Shown here: in pieces, positions 1-7,984 of the stretch
Position numbering within the stretch: position 1 is the first letter of the stretch
How the letters are laid out: every line of letters begins with the position of its first letter
Origin: UBA1847 sp942492205
GTDB lineage: Bacteria; Pseudomonadota; Gammaproteobacteria; Steroidobacterales; Woeseiaceae
DNA length: 64,000 bases
Reading direction: 5' to 3'
NCBI GenBank assembly: GCA_942492205.1
Contig: CALODT010000002.1
Span: 62,001-126,000 of the forward strand
The notes under the pieces: model-generated
Seen by the model: the letters and a program-made list of their open reading frames with translations, nothing else
Database searches by the model: none
What the model was told of the DNA's origin: nothing
Position numbers and translations under genes: made by a program

Positions 1-153
1 ACTCTCTTCATTTTGCTATTGTTCCCGAAACCTCGTCTCTGCCTGAGCGTATCAAGATCACCTCGATGATCGGGCTGTTTTGTCTGCAGCTCCGTGTCTG
101 CCAGCAAGTTTTGCGCGCAGACCGGTTGGCGAACGGCATGCTGTTGGACGAGG

Positions 154-2382
154 CTATGGTGGCATCGCTGCTGCCGGCAGCAGCTCGCCGCTGGCCCGCA
201 GCTCTGCAACCCGCCTGGCCTGCGCGGCAAGATCTTCCTGAAGCTTTGTATGCAGTTGTTCAAATACGGGCTCACGCCGAATCGAATCGAGGCCCGGGTC
301 ATGCTCGAGGTAAAGCCATGACAGTATTCGCCATCCCCCATCGATTGCCTGGCGCAGGGTCTCGATCGCAAGCTCCGGGCGTTGCTGCAGCGCGTAGATT
401 CGAGCATCGCTAATCCAGTAACCGGCAGTCCCCATCCGTGGCACCGTCTTGATGACCTCGAGGCTACGCTCCAGGAGATCGTCCGCTCGCTGCTGTTCGC
501 CGAGGTATACAAGGACGAGCGCGAGATCAATCGCGGCGAAATAGTTGGATGCGTCGACCTCCGGAACCTCGGGCTCGGTCAACTCCCGAAAAGCCCTTGC
601 GTAACGCGATCGCGCAATGCCGTAACGTCCGGCTTTGAGATCGGCGTTGCGGAGCACGTACAGTGCGCCCCAGTTGCGGGGATAGATCTCGAGCAGGGTA
701 CGCGCATCTGTTTGCGCCGCGTCATCGTCGCCCACGTAGAGGTGGTGCAGCACGCTGCCCCAGAGCGGCCAGAAGGTCTTTGGCCCCAGCTCCAGCCCCC
801 TGCCCACCCACTCCTTTGCGCTGTAGGGGTCGCCAAGCTCCAGGTAAGCAATCGCTTGCGCCGACTGCAGGCTCGGACTGAGCGCGTCGTTCTCTGCTGC
901 TTTCTGATACCAGATCAGCGATTCATCGGCACGCCCATGTACCAGGTAATGGATTGCGGCAATGTAGACATAGGCGAACGCGTGATCGGGTTCGATCTGT
1001 ACAACCCGCAGGTAACGCTCCAGCGCTTCCTCGAACTCGCCATCTTCATCATAGAGACGCGCAACATCGTAGTTGACGGAGGCCGAAAACGGATCGAGCC
1101 GCAGCGCTTCCTGCATCAGCTGCATGGCTTCCTCGTTCCTGCCCTGGAGCGAGCGAAGCCGCCCGTACAGGCGGAAGACGCGCGCATAATTCGGCTGCAG
1201 AGCAATTGCCTTCTTATAGGACGCCTCGGCGGCCTCCAGGTCACCTTGTTGTTGCCGCAAAAGGCCGAGCGTCGCTTGCGCCTCGCCGAGATCACTGTCC
1301 AATGCGAGCGCCCGGTTGAGTGGCGGCTCTGCAAGGGCGTTACTTTCATCCGTCGTCAGGCCGCCGAGAAAATTCGCGGCCAGCGTCAAATAGGCATCTG
1401 CCAGGCCCACGTACGCCAGCGCAAAGTCCGGATCGAGCTCCACGGCGGCACTGAAATGGGCGACCGCCTCGTTCATGGATTCCACGGATTCGATGTCGGC
1501 GGCTTGCTTACCCTTGAGGTAGGCCGTGTACGCGGCGAGATTTCGTGTTGGCAGGGTTGCCAATTGTTCGGTTTCATTGGCGGTCAGCGTCGCATTCAGC
1601 TGCTGCACAATGGTCGCCACGATTTCCGACTGAATCTCGAAGAGGTCGGTGGCCGTGAGCGTGCGATCATACGTCTCCGCCCACAGGTGTTCATCAGTCG
1701 AAGCCTCGATCAACTGCACGTTGATCCGCACCCGGTCGCCGGCGCGCTGAACCCCGCCTTCGACCAATACGGCCACGCCCAACTCCTGGCCGATCTGCGG
1801 TATGGGCTTATCGCTGTCCCGATACTGCTCCATCGAGGTCCTGGAAATGACTTTTTCGAACGAGGAGACTTTGGCAAGTTGCGTGAGAATGTCATCTCGG
1901 ATGCCGTCAACGAAGTACGCATCCTCAGCCGCAGGGCTTCGATTCCGGAACGGCAAGACGGCGATTGAACCGGCTATGTCGGCAGGCCGGGAGTCGGCTG
2001 GCTGAATGGCATCTGCCGAACGGTCGGAGACCGTCAACGGCAGCACGTAGTTGTCCACGACCAGGAAAAGGATTGCTACGCCCATCAGGCCTATGATGGC
2101 GAAGTCCAGCTTTCGACCCGTAACGTGCGTAATCGAGGCCGTACGGTCGACGTCTTTTTCTTTCTTCAGGCCGTCCGGCGTGATTTCGAAGGCCCAGGCC
2201 AGAACGAGGGCGGCCGGGAAACCAAGAATCAGGAAGAAGGCGAGCGCGCTGTTGACCCATGTGCCGAGATGCAGCGCCGGCGCCAGGATGTCCCCCACCT
2301 GCATCACTATCCAGGAGACGACCAGGTAGGCGATCGCTACGCGGAACACGTTGCGGCGCCTGAGTTCTGACACCAGCCCCAT
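154..2382 (-). CDS. TolB-domain / TPR inner-membrane protein
   Basis: Protein of 742 residues. Three hydrophobic segments lie in the first ~130 residues (about 13-35, 43-65, 92-112). A TolB/FlgO-like domain follows (SIAVLPF, then VDGIRDDILTQLA and a VEGGVQ strand), and the rest of the chain is tetratricopeptide repeats. This architecture is common in marine gammaproteobacteria, where it is often labelled adenylate cyclase-like or CadC-like. No cyclase domain and no N-terminal winged helix are visible here. I chose the ATG at 2382 (MGLVSELRRRNV) over an upstream in-frame start because GAAGG precedes it and the extra N-terminus looks non-native. The role is unknown; a sensory or scaffolding function at the inner membrane is inference. 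It stands alone, with 208 bases to the divergent GST gene. Confidence 0.8.
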   Translation of the reverse strand: MGLVSELRRRNVFRVAIAYLVVSWIVMQVGDILAPALHLGTWVNSALAFFLILGFPAALVLAWAFEITPDGLKKEKDVDRTASITHVTGRKLDFAIIGLMGVAILFLVVDNYVLPLTVSDRSADAIQPADSRPADIAGSIAVLPFRNRSPAAEDAYFVDGIRDDILTQLAKVSSFEKVISRTSMEQYRDSDKPIPQIGQELGVAVLVEGGVQRAGDRVRINVQLIEASTDEHLWAETYDRTLTATDLFEIQSEIVATIVQQLNATLTANETEQLATLPTRNLAAYTAYLKGKQAADIESVESMNEAVAHFSAAVELDPDFALAYVGLADAYLTLAANFLGGLTTDESNALAEPPLNRALALDSDLGEAQATLGLLRQQQGDLEAAEASYKKAIALQPNYARVFRLYGRLRSLQGRNEEAMQLMQEALRLDPFSASVNYDVARLYDEDGEFEEALERYLRVVQIEPDHAFAYVYIAAIHYLVHGRADESLIWYQKAAENDALSPSLQSAQAIAYLELGDPYSAKEWVGRGLELGPKTFWPLWGSVLHHLYVGDDDAAQTDARTLLEIYPRNWGALYVLRNADLKAGRYGIARSRYARAFRELTEPEVPEVDASNYFAAIDLALVLVYLGEQQRADDLLERSLEVIKTVPRMGTAGYWISDARIYALQQRPELAIETLRQAIDGGWRILSWLYLEHDPGLDSIRREPVFEQLHTKLQEDLAAQARRVAELRASGELLPAAAMPP

Positions 2383-2590
2383 ATGACTACCTTCGGTGCA
2401 GTTCACCAGGAACGACGGTCGGGGTAGTCCGCAGCGTCGCCGGAGGACCCCTCGGGTCATTCCTGGACCTGCTCAACAATACCATACACCGGGTCACCCC
2501 GGTCCGTGTCCGGCTGTCCCCAGCTGTCGCCGCCGTTCGCTGTTCTGCGCGCAGCTGCTAAGATCCGACCAAACCAGATGAGGTATCACG

Positions 2591-3205
2591 ATGGCACATT
2601 ACAAGCTCACCTACTTTGACTTCGGCGGTCGCGCTGAACCCATTCGTATCGCGTTTCACGCGGCAGGCATCGAGTTCGAGGACAACCGCCTGTCGTTTCC
2701 CGAATTCGGCGAGCTGCGAAGCACGCTGCGTTTCAACTCGGTGCCGGTACTCGAGATCGATGGTGCCGCCGTTACGCAATCGAACGGGATCCTGCGCTAC
2801 ATAGGCAAGGCGGCAGGGCTGTACCCGGAGGATGACCTGCAGGCGCTTTACTGTGACGAGGCGATGGGCGCGATCGAGGATCTCCTGCACTACACGGTGC
2901 AGACCTTCGGCCTCGAGGGCGAAGCGCTCAAGGCTGCGCGCCTGAAGCTCGTCGATGGCTGGCTCTCGACGTATATCAAGGGCCTTGCCGAACTGCTGCA
3001 ACGAGGCGGTGGCGAGTACTTCGCCGACAAACGCCTCACCGTGGCCGACCTCAAGGTCTCGATGCAGACAAGGTCACTGATTGGCGGCGTGCTGGACCAC
3101 GTACCTGCCGATCTTGTGCAGGACCTGGCGCCGGGGCTGATCGCCCATAACGAGCGCGTCCAGAACGATCCGGTCGTGGTGGCTTATTACGCGTCGCGGC
3201 GATAG
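2591..3205 (+). CDS. Glutathione S-transferase
   Basis: Protein of 204 residues with a thioredoxin-fold N-terminal half (KLTYFDFGGRAEPIR, with a Tyr at residue 8 placed like the catalytic Tyr of alpha/mu/pi/sigma GSTs) and a glutathione-contacting QSNGILRYIG segment near residue 62. The all-helical C-terminal half contains the usual LTVADLK N-capping box near 150. It should conjugate or reduce electrophiles with glutathione in the cytoplasm. The layout most resembles sigma/nu-type enzymes. The ATG at 2591 follows GAGG at proper spacing. It is a single-gene unit, convergent with hemE. Confidence 0.88.
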   Translation: MAHYKLTYFDFGGRAEPIRIAFHAAGIEFEDNRLSFPEFGELRSTLRFNSVPVLEIDGAAVTQSNGILRYIGKAAGLYPEDDLQALYCDEAMGAIEDLLHYTVQTFGLEGEALKAARLKLVDGWLSTYIKGLAELLQRGGGEYFADKRLTVADLKVSMQTRSLIGGVLDHVPADLVQDLAPGLIAHNERVQNDPVVVAYYASRR

Positions 3206-3237
3206 CCGGGACACACGGCACAGCCCTGTGCTTTGGC

Positions 3238-3256
3238 GCGGCCACTGGCCGCTCTT
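3238..3256 (+). terminator. Weak terminator-like hairpin after the GST gene
   Basis: GCGGCC (3238-3243), a 3-base loop and GGCCGC (3247-3252) are followed by TCTT. The stem is GC-rich but only 6 bp and the T-tract is poor. It sits between the convergent GST and hemE genes. Confidence 0.35.
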
Positions 3257-3293
3257 TCAGGTGCCTGGCGGGCAAACCCCAGAAACGTAAACG

Positions 3294-4358
3294 TCAGTCG
3301 TGGTACTGCGGGCTTAGCTCGTGCACGGCGTCGACCAGCACGCCGAGATGCTCCGGATCGATATCCGGCGTTATGCCATGCCCTAGGTTGAAGACGTGCC
3401 CGTGTCCCTTGCCGTAGCTGGCCAGCGTATCGGCGACGCCCTGCCGGATCACTTCCGGGCTTTCCCGCAGCGTTGCCGGGTTCAGGTTGCCCTGTAGCGC
3501 AACCTTGTCCTCGACATATCGACGCGCGGTCGCGAGGTCTGTCGTCCAGTCGACGCCGAGGGCATCGCAGCCGGTGTCGGCCATGTCGACGAGCAGCTCG
3601 CCGGCTCCCTTTGTGAAGAGAATGACCGGAATCGGCTCCGCGCCCTTGTCGCGCGCCAGGTTGTCGACAATCGTCTGCATGTTCGCGAGCGAGAAACGCC
3701 GATAGTCATCGGGCTCCAGCGCAGACCCCCAGGTATCGAACACCATGATTGCCTGGGCACCGGCATCGATCTGCGCGTTCAGGTACTGGATGGTTGTCTC
3801 GGTAACGATGTCCAGCAGCCTCAACAACGCATCGGGATCCTCTTTCGCGAGTCCCTTGATGGTCGCAAAGTCACGGCTGGAACGCCCTTCCACCATGTAG
3901 GTCGCAACAGTCCACGGGCTACCGGCAAAACCGATCAGGGGCACCTGGCCGTCGAGCGCCGCACGGATCGTGCTGACCGCTTCGAACACGTAGCCAAGCT
4001 CAGAACCGACATCCGGCACCGACAGCTCGCGGATCGCCTTGGCATTCTGTACAGGCCGCTCGAAGCGTGGCCCTTCGCCGGTAGCAAAATAGAGGCCTAA
4101 TCCAAGCGCGTCGGGCACGGTCAGGATGTCCGAGAACAGGATCGCTGCATCGAGCTTGAAACGCCGCAATGGCTGCAGCGTTACTTCGCAGGCAAGCCTG
4201 GCATTGCGGCACAGGCTCATGAAATCGCCGGCCTCGGCGCGAATCTCCCGGTATTCGGGCAGGTAGCGGCCCGCCTGCCGCATTATCCAGACGGGCGTGC
4301 GCGGCACTTCCTGTCGCCGCAGCGCTCGCAGAAACAAATCGTTCTTAAGCTCAGTCAT
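3294..4358 (-). CDS. hemE: Uroporphyrinogen decarboxylase
   Basis: Protein of 354 residues, the usual length. HemE decarboxylates the four acetate side chains of uroporphyrinogen III to give coproporphyrinogen III in heme synthesis. The signature WIMRQAGRYLPEYRE lies at residues 24-38, with the two Arg residues that hold substrate carboxylates, and the second signature GFAGSPWTVATYM is near 142. The start overlaps the pyrF stop by one base (TAATG on the minus strand), so translation is probably coupled. It is the last gene of the pyrF-hemE pair. Confidence 0.97.
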   Translation of the reverse strand: MTELKNDLFLRALRRQEVPRTPVWIMRQAGRYLPEYREIRAEAGDFMSLCRNARLACEVTLQPLRRFKLDAAILFSDILTVPDALGLGLYFATGEGPRFERPVQNAKAIRELSVPDVGSELGYVFEAVSTIRAALDGQVPLIGFAGSPWTVATYMVEGRSSRDFATIKGLAKEDPDALLRLLDIVTETTIQYLNAQIDAGAQAIMVFDTWGSALEPDDYRRFSLANMQTIVDNLARDKGAEPIPVILFTKGAGELLVDMADTGCDALGVDWTTDLATARRYVEDKVALQGNLNPATLRESPEVIRQGVADTLASYGKGHGHVFNLGHGITPDIDPEHLGVLVDAVHELSPQYHD

Positions 4359-5086
4359 TAACTGCCAACCTCAGCCGCGATAGAGGCCTGCATCGCTTCC
4401 GCGGCGGCACGCGGACTCTTGGCGTCTCGAATGGGCCGGCCCACGACAATGTAGTCGGCACCGTTTGCGAAAGCGGTTTCAACCGTGACAACCCGCTTCT
4501 GGTCGCCCATCGGCTTGTTATCGACCGGCCGTATGCCTGGCGAGATGACCAGCAGCTTGTTGTCGATATGCTCGCGGAGTTTGGGGACCTCCAGCCCGGA
4601 GGAAATAACGCCGTCACAACCGCTCTCCAGTGCTCGCTTCGCGCGCGACAGGACGAGCGACTCGAGGTCGCAATCGAAGCCCAGGTCATCGAGGTCGCCA
4701 CGATCGAGGCTGGTCAGCACGGTGACGCCCAGCACCTTGAGGCTGTCGCCCTTGTTTTCGGCAGCCGCCTCCATGATCGACTGGTTGCCATGAACCGTGA
4801 CGAAGGAAGCGCCCCGGTCCTTCAGCGAACGCACGGCCGAGCCAACCGTTGCCGGAATGTCAAAGAACTTGAGATCGCAAAACACCTTCTTGTCGCGTTC
4901 CAACAGCCAGTCAAGCAGCTGGAAGTACTCGCCACTCATCATGAGTTCGAGGCCGATCTTGTAGAACGTTACGGCGTCGCCGAGTTCGTCGGCAAGATCG
5001 CGGGCGCGCTCGCAGTCCGGCACGTCCATGGCGAATATGAGGCGATCTCTCGCCGGAATGTTCTTGTGTGTCACCTGATCTTTCAC
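4358..5086 (-). CDS. pyrF: Orotidine 5'-phosphate decarboxylase
   Basis: Protein of 242 residues. It converts OMP to UMP, the last step of pyrimidine synthesis. The group-I signature DLKFFDI is at residues 71-77, giving the catalytic Asp71, Lys73 and Asp76 set. The N-terminal strand LIFAMDVPD and the phosphate-binding SPGIRP and VVGRPI loops are present. It lies 30 bases downstream of dgt and shares one base with hemE, so these genes probably share a transcript. The start is about ten residues upstream of the usual PyrF N-terminus, so it could be slightly shorter. Confidence 0.96.
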   Translation of the reverse strand: MKDQVTHKNIPARDRLIFAMDVPDCERARDLADELGDAVTFYKIGLELMMSGEYFQLLDWLLERDKKVFCDLKFFDIPATVGSAVRSLKDRGASFVTVHGNQSIMEAAAENKGDSLKVLGVTVLTSLDRGDLDDLGFDCDLESLVLSRAKRALESGCDGVISSGLEVPKLREHIDNKLLVISPGIRPVDNKPMGDQKRVVTVETAFANGADYIVVGRPIRDAKSPRAAAEAMQASIAAEVGS

Positions 5087-5116
5087 TCGTGCTCCTTGCT
5101 ACCGCGGCGAATTCTA

Positions 5117-6247
5117 TCAGCCCGGGATACTCTCGTGTGCGGCGATCGCGTAGCGATCGGTCATACCGGCGATAAAGTCCGCCACAACGCGCGCCCTGCC
5201 GGCCTCGTCCAGGCTGGACGCTGCGTTCGAGAACTCATCCGGCATGAGCCGTACGTCATGCATATAGGCGGCAAACAGCTCCTCCACGATCACCTGGACC
5301 TTTTCCGTCATGGCGAGCTTCTTTTCGTGCCGATACAGGTGGCGGTTGAGAAAGCCCTTCAGCGCAACATGCTGTTCGTGCACTAGCTTCGACATCGAGA
5401 CCAGCGGTCGGCCGGCATCCCGCACGTCGTCGATGGAGTTCGGGCCCGCCTCGTCAATGAGGCGCCGGGTTTCTTCAATGAGGTCGGTTACGACGGCACC
5501 GATCATGCGCCGAATGATCTCGTAGATCAGACGCCGATCCTCGAGGTCCGGGTAGAGACGATGCACCTCGTCAAAATGTGTTGCAAACAGGACCTGCTCA
5601 CGCAGCTGCTGCAGGCTGATCAGGCCGGCGCGGAAGCCGTCATCCACATCGTGGTTGTTGTACGCAATCGCGTCGGCGATATTGGCGAGCTGCGCCTCCA
5701 GGCCGGGCTGCTTTCTCTCGAGGAATCGCTCGCCGACGTCGCCAAGTTCGCGCGCGTTTCGTGTAGAGCAGTGCTTGAGGATGCCTTCCCGTGTCTCGAA
5801 CATCAGGTTCAGACCGGGGAAATCGGCGTACTTGGCTTCAAGTACATCGACCACGCGCAGCGACTGCAGGTTGTGTTCGAAGCCGCCATAATTTCGCATA
5901 CAGGCATTCAGCGTGTCCTGGCCGGCATGACCGAAAGGTGTGTGCCCTATGTCATGCGCAAGGCAGATCGCTTCGGTCAGTGGCTCGTTCAGATCGAGGG
6001 CGACGGCTACCGTGCGGGCAATCTGCGATACCTCGAGCGAATGCGTCAGGCGCGTGCGATACAGGTCGCCCTCGTGATTGACGAACACCTGTGTCTTGTA
6101 GACGAGTCGCCGGAATCCGGTCGAATGAATAATCCGGTCGCGGTCGCGCTGGTATTCGCCGCGGTAGGCGGCGCGTGGCTCTTTGTAACGACGGCCGCGA
6201 CTTCGTGACTCGTCGGCGGCGTAGGGCGCAAGGTCTGCCGACATCAT
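5117..6247 (-). CDS. dgt: dGTPase-like HD-domain triphosphohydrolase
   Basis: Protein of 376 residues of the short dGTPase family, which cleaves dNTPs (classically dGTP) to the nucleoside and tripolyphosphate. Metal-binding residues are visible: RTRLTHS with His69, the AHDIGHTPFGHAG block with His98-Asp99, and further His/Asp residues downstream (for example YNNHDVDDG). It starts with two consecutive ATG codons; the first overlaps the aroB stop by one base (TGATG). The aroK-aroB-dgt order suggests cotranscription. Substrate preference cannot be read from the sequence. Confidence 0.92.
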   Translation of the reverse strand: MMSADLAPYAADESRSRGRRYKEPRAAYRGEYQRDRDRIIHSTGFRRLVYKTQVFVNHEGDLYRTRLTHSLEVSQIARTVAVALDLNEPLTEAICLAHDIGHTPFGHAGQDTLNACMRNYGGFEHNLQSLRVVDVLEAKYADFPGLNLMFETREGILKHCSTRNARELGDVGERFLERKQPGLEAQLANIADAIAYNNHDVDDGFRAGLISLQQLREQVLFATHFDEVHRLYPDLEDRRLIYEIIRRMIGAVVTDLIEETRRLIDEAGPNSIDDVRDAGRPLVSMSKLVHEQHVALKGFLNRHLYRHEKKLAMTEKVQVIVEELFAAYMHDVRLMPDEFSNAASSLDEAGRARVVADFIAGMTDRYAIAAHESIPG

Positions 6248-7308
6248 CAGTCATCGGCCCCCAGCAGCGCTCGCAGCCGGGTGTCATCGTAGTCGTCCGT
6301 CACGAACGCGTCGCCGAGCCTCGCCAGCAGTACAAAGCGCAGCCGTTTGTTCTGCACCTTCTTGTCCATGCCCATGGTCTCCAGCCACCGCCCGCTCGCA
6401 ATCGGCGGTGGCTCCGTCGGCAGTCCCGCCGCCGCAATGAGCCCGGAAAGGCGCGAGATCTCAGCAGCGTCGATACCACTGAGCCTGGCGGCCATCACCA
6501 TGCCGGCAGCGACAGCCTCGCCGTGCAGCCATTCGCCGTAGCCAAGGCTGCTCTCGATCGCGTGTCCGAAGGTGTGTCCGAAATTCAGTATCGCGCGCCG
6601 CCCGGATTCGCGCTCGTCCTCGGCAACCACCTCTGCCTTGAGTTCGCAGGAGCGCCGAATCGCGTGTGCCAGCGCATCCGCGTCTTTCTCGAGCAGCGCC
6701 TGCATGTTCGATTCCAGCCAGCCGAGAAATTCCAGGTCGCAGATCGCACCGTACTTGATAACCTCTGCAAGCCCGGCGCTGAACTCGCGCGGCGGTAAAG
6801 TCTGCAGTGTGTCCGTGTCGATGAGCACGAGCTCTGGCTGATGAAAAGCACCGATCAGGTTCTTGCCTTTCTCGTGGTTGACACCGGTTTTGCCGCCGAC
6901 TGACGAATCCACCTGCGCCAGCAGCGTAGTAGGCACCTGGACGAAGGCAACGCCGCGCATGTAGCACGCGGCGGCAAAGCCCGTGATGTCACCGACAACG
7001 CCGCCGCCAAGCGCTACCAGGGTTGTGTCCCGGTTCGCGCCACTCGCAACCAGTTCGTCAAGGATGCTCTGCAGTGTGGAAACGGTCTTGTAGGACTCGC
7101 CGTCCGGGATCGAAAAACAGCTGACGTTGCAACCATCGAGGTTCGCAAGCAGCCGTTCGAGATACAACGGCGCGACCGTTTCATTACTGACGACAAGACA
7201 GTCGGCCGAGCGCAGGTAGCGCGACAGGTCGAAATTGCCATCGAGTAATTCGCGGCCGATAACGATCGGGTAGCTGCGCTCGCCGAGATTGACGCTGATT
7301 GTTTCCAT
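6247..7308 (-). CDS. aroB: 3-dehydroquinate synthase
   Basis: Protein of 353 residues. It converts DAHP to 3-dehydroquinate, the second shikimate-pathway step, using NAD and a divalent metal. The NAD-binding GGGVVGD is at 101-107, the DSSVGGKTGVN loop at 134-144, and metal ligands lie in LAEVIKYG and in the FGHTFGHAIES block. It lies downstream of aroK across an 88-base spacer carrying a REP-like element, and its stop overlaps the dgt start. Confidence 0.97.
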   Translation of the reverse strand: METISVNLGERSYPIVIGRELLDGNFDLSRYLRSADCLVVSNETVAPLYLERLLANLDGCNVSCFSIPDGESYKTVSTLQSILDELVASGANRDTTLVALGGGVVGDITGFAAACYMRGVAFVQVPTTLLAQVDSSVGGKTGVNHEKGKNLIGAFHQPELVLIDTDTLQTLPPREFSAGLAEVIKYGAICDLEFLGWLESNMQALLEKDADALAHAIRRSCELKAEVVAEDERESGRRAILNFGHTFGHAIESSLGYGEWLHGEAVAAGMVMAARLSGIDAAEISRLSGLIAAAGLPTEPPPIASGRWLETMGMDKKVQNKRLRFVLLARLGDAFVTDDYDDTRLRALLGADD

Positions 7309-7328
7309 CGGCAGTTAGATTACATGAA

Positions 7329-7394
7329 TGTAGGAGCGCGCCCCAGCGCGAGAGCAGATCGGTTGTTGGCTGTCGCGGCGGCAGGCGCCGCCGC
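7329..7394. repeat. REP-like palindromic element between aroB and aroK
   Basis: The element opens with TGTAGGAGC (7329-7337), followed by CGCG-CCCCAG-CGCG. It closes with a perfect 8-bp hairpin, GCGGCGGC-AGGC-GCCGCCGC (7375-7394), just after the aroK stop. The same TGTAGGAGC word opens a second element after recG at 28641. A GTAG-led short palindrome fits the REP class of bacterial extragenic repeats, but with two copies in view the assignment is tentative. Confidence 0.5.
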
Positions 7395-7396
7395 TG

Positions 7397-7909
7397 TCAG
7401 GTTATCTGCTGGATTATCTCGTTGGCGACGGAATGAACCTTGCGGCCATCCGTCAGTACGACCAGGTCCGCAATCTCCCGATACAGCGGGTCACGGTCTT
7501 GCAGCAGCGATTCGAGGATGTCCCGTCGATCGCCGTTCTCCAGCAGAGGTCGCTCCCTGCCGCGGTTGGTGCGAGCGACCTGCTGATCGACGGTGGTATA
7601 CAGGTAGACGACGAATCCGCGTCCGCCGAGTCGGCTGCGGCTCTCGGGATCGACTATCGCACCGCCGCCGGTAGCCAGTACGACGCCGTCGATTCGGGTG
7701 AGGTCGTCAATTGCCGCAGCCTCGCGCTTGCGAAAGCCTGCCTCACCTTCCTTCTCGAAAATAAAAGGTATGTCGACGCCGGTTCGCGACTCTACCTCGT
7801 CGTCACTGTCCATAAACGTGAGGTGCAGGGTGCGCGCCAGCTGACGCCCGACCGCCGACTTACCCGCGCCCATTGGACCAATCAGAAAGATGTTCTTGGG
7901 GTGCTTCAT
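7397..7909 (-). CDS. aroK: Shikimate kinase
   Basis: Protein of 170 residues. It phosphorylates shikimate at the 3-hydroxyl with ATP. The P-loop GPMGAGKS is at 11-18, the shikimate-binding Asp at 34-36 (FMDSDDEVE) and Arg60 (GFRKREA) are present, as are the GGG motif (ATGGGAI) and the lid segment RGRERPLL. It stands between the pilQ terminator-like hairpin and aroB, the usual place for aroK in pil-linked clusters. Confidence 0.97.
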   Translation of the reverse strand: MKHPKNIFLIGPMGAGKSAVGRQLARTLHLTFMDSDDEVESRTGVDIPFIFEKEGEAGFRKREAAAIDDLTRIDGVVLATGGGAIVDPESRSRLGGRGFVVYLYTTVDQQVARTNRGRERPLLENGDRRDILESLLQDRDPLYREIADLVVLTDGRKVHSVANEIIQQIT

Positions 7910-7930
7910 TGGCTTCGTGTAGTGGCCTCA

Positions 7931-7960
7931 AAAGAGAAAGCCAACCCGAGGGTTGGCTTT
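7931..7960 (-). terminator. Hairpin terminator/attenuator between pilQ and aroK
   Basis: AAAGCCAACC (7937-7946), loop CGAG, and GGTTGGCTTT (7951-7960) form a perfect 10-bp stem. On the minus strand it is followed by CTCTTTT, a fair T-tract. It lies 25 bases past the pilQ stop and 28 bases before the aroK start, so it should end or attenuate pilM-Q transcripts. Confidence 0.75.
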
Positions 7961-7984
7961 CCGAAACGTCACTCAAGCAGTTAC

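Noticed and set aside
382..1968. A 528-codon plus-strand frame opposite the TPR protein
   Set aside because: Antisense to a protein with clear TolB and TPR features; no features of its own.
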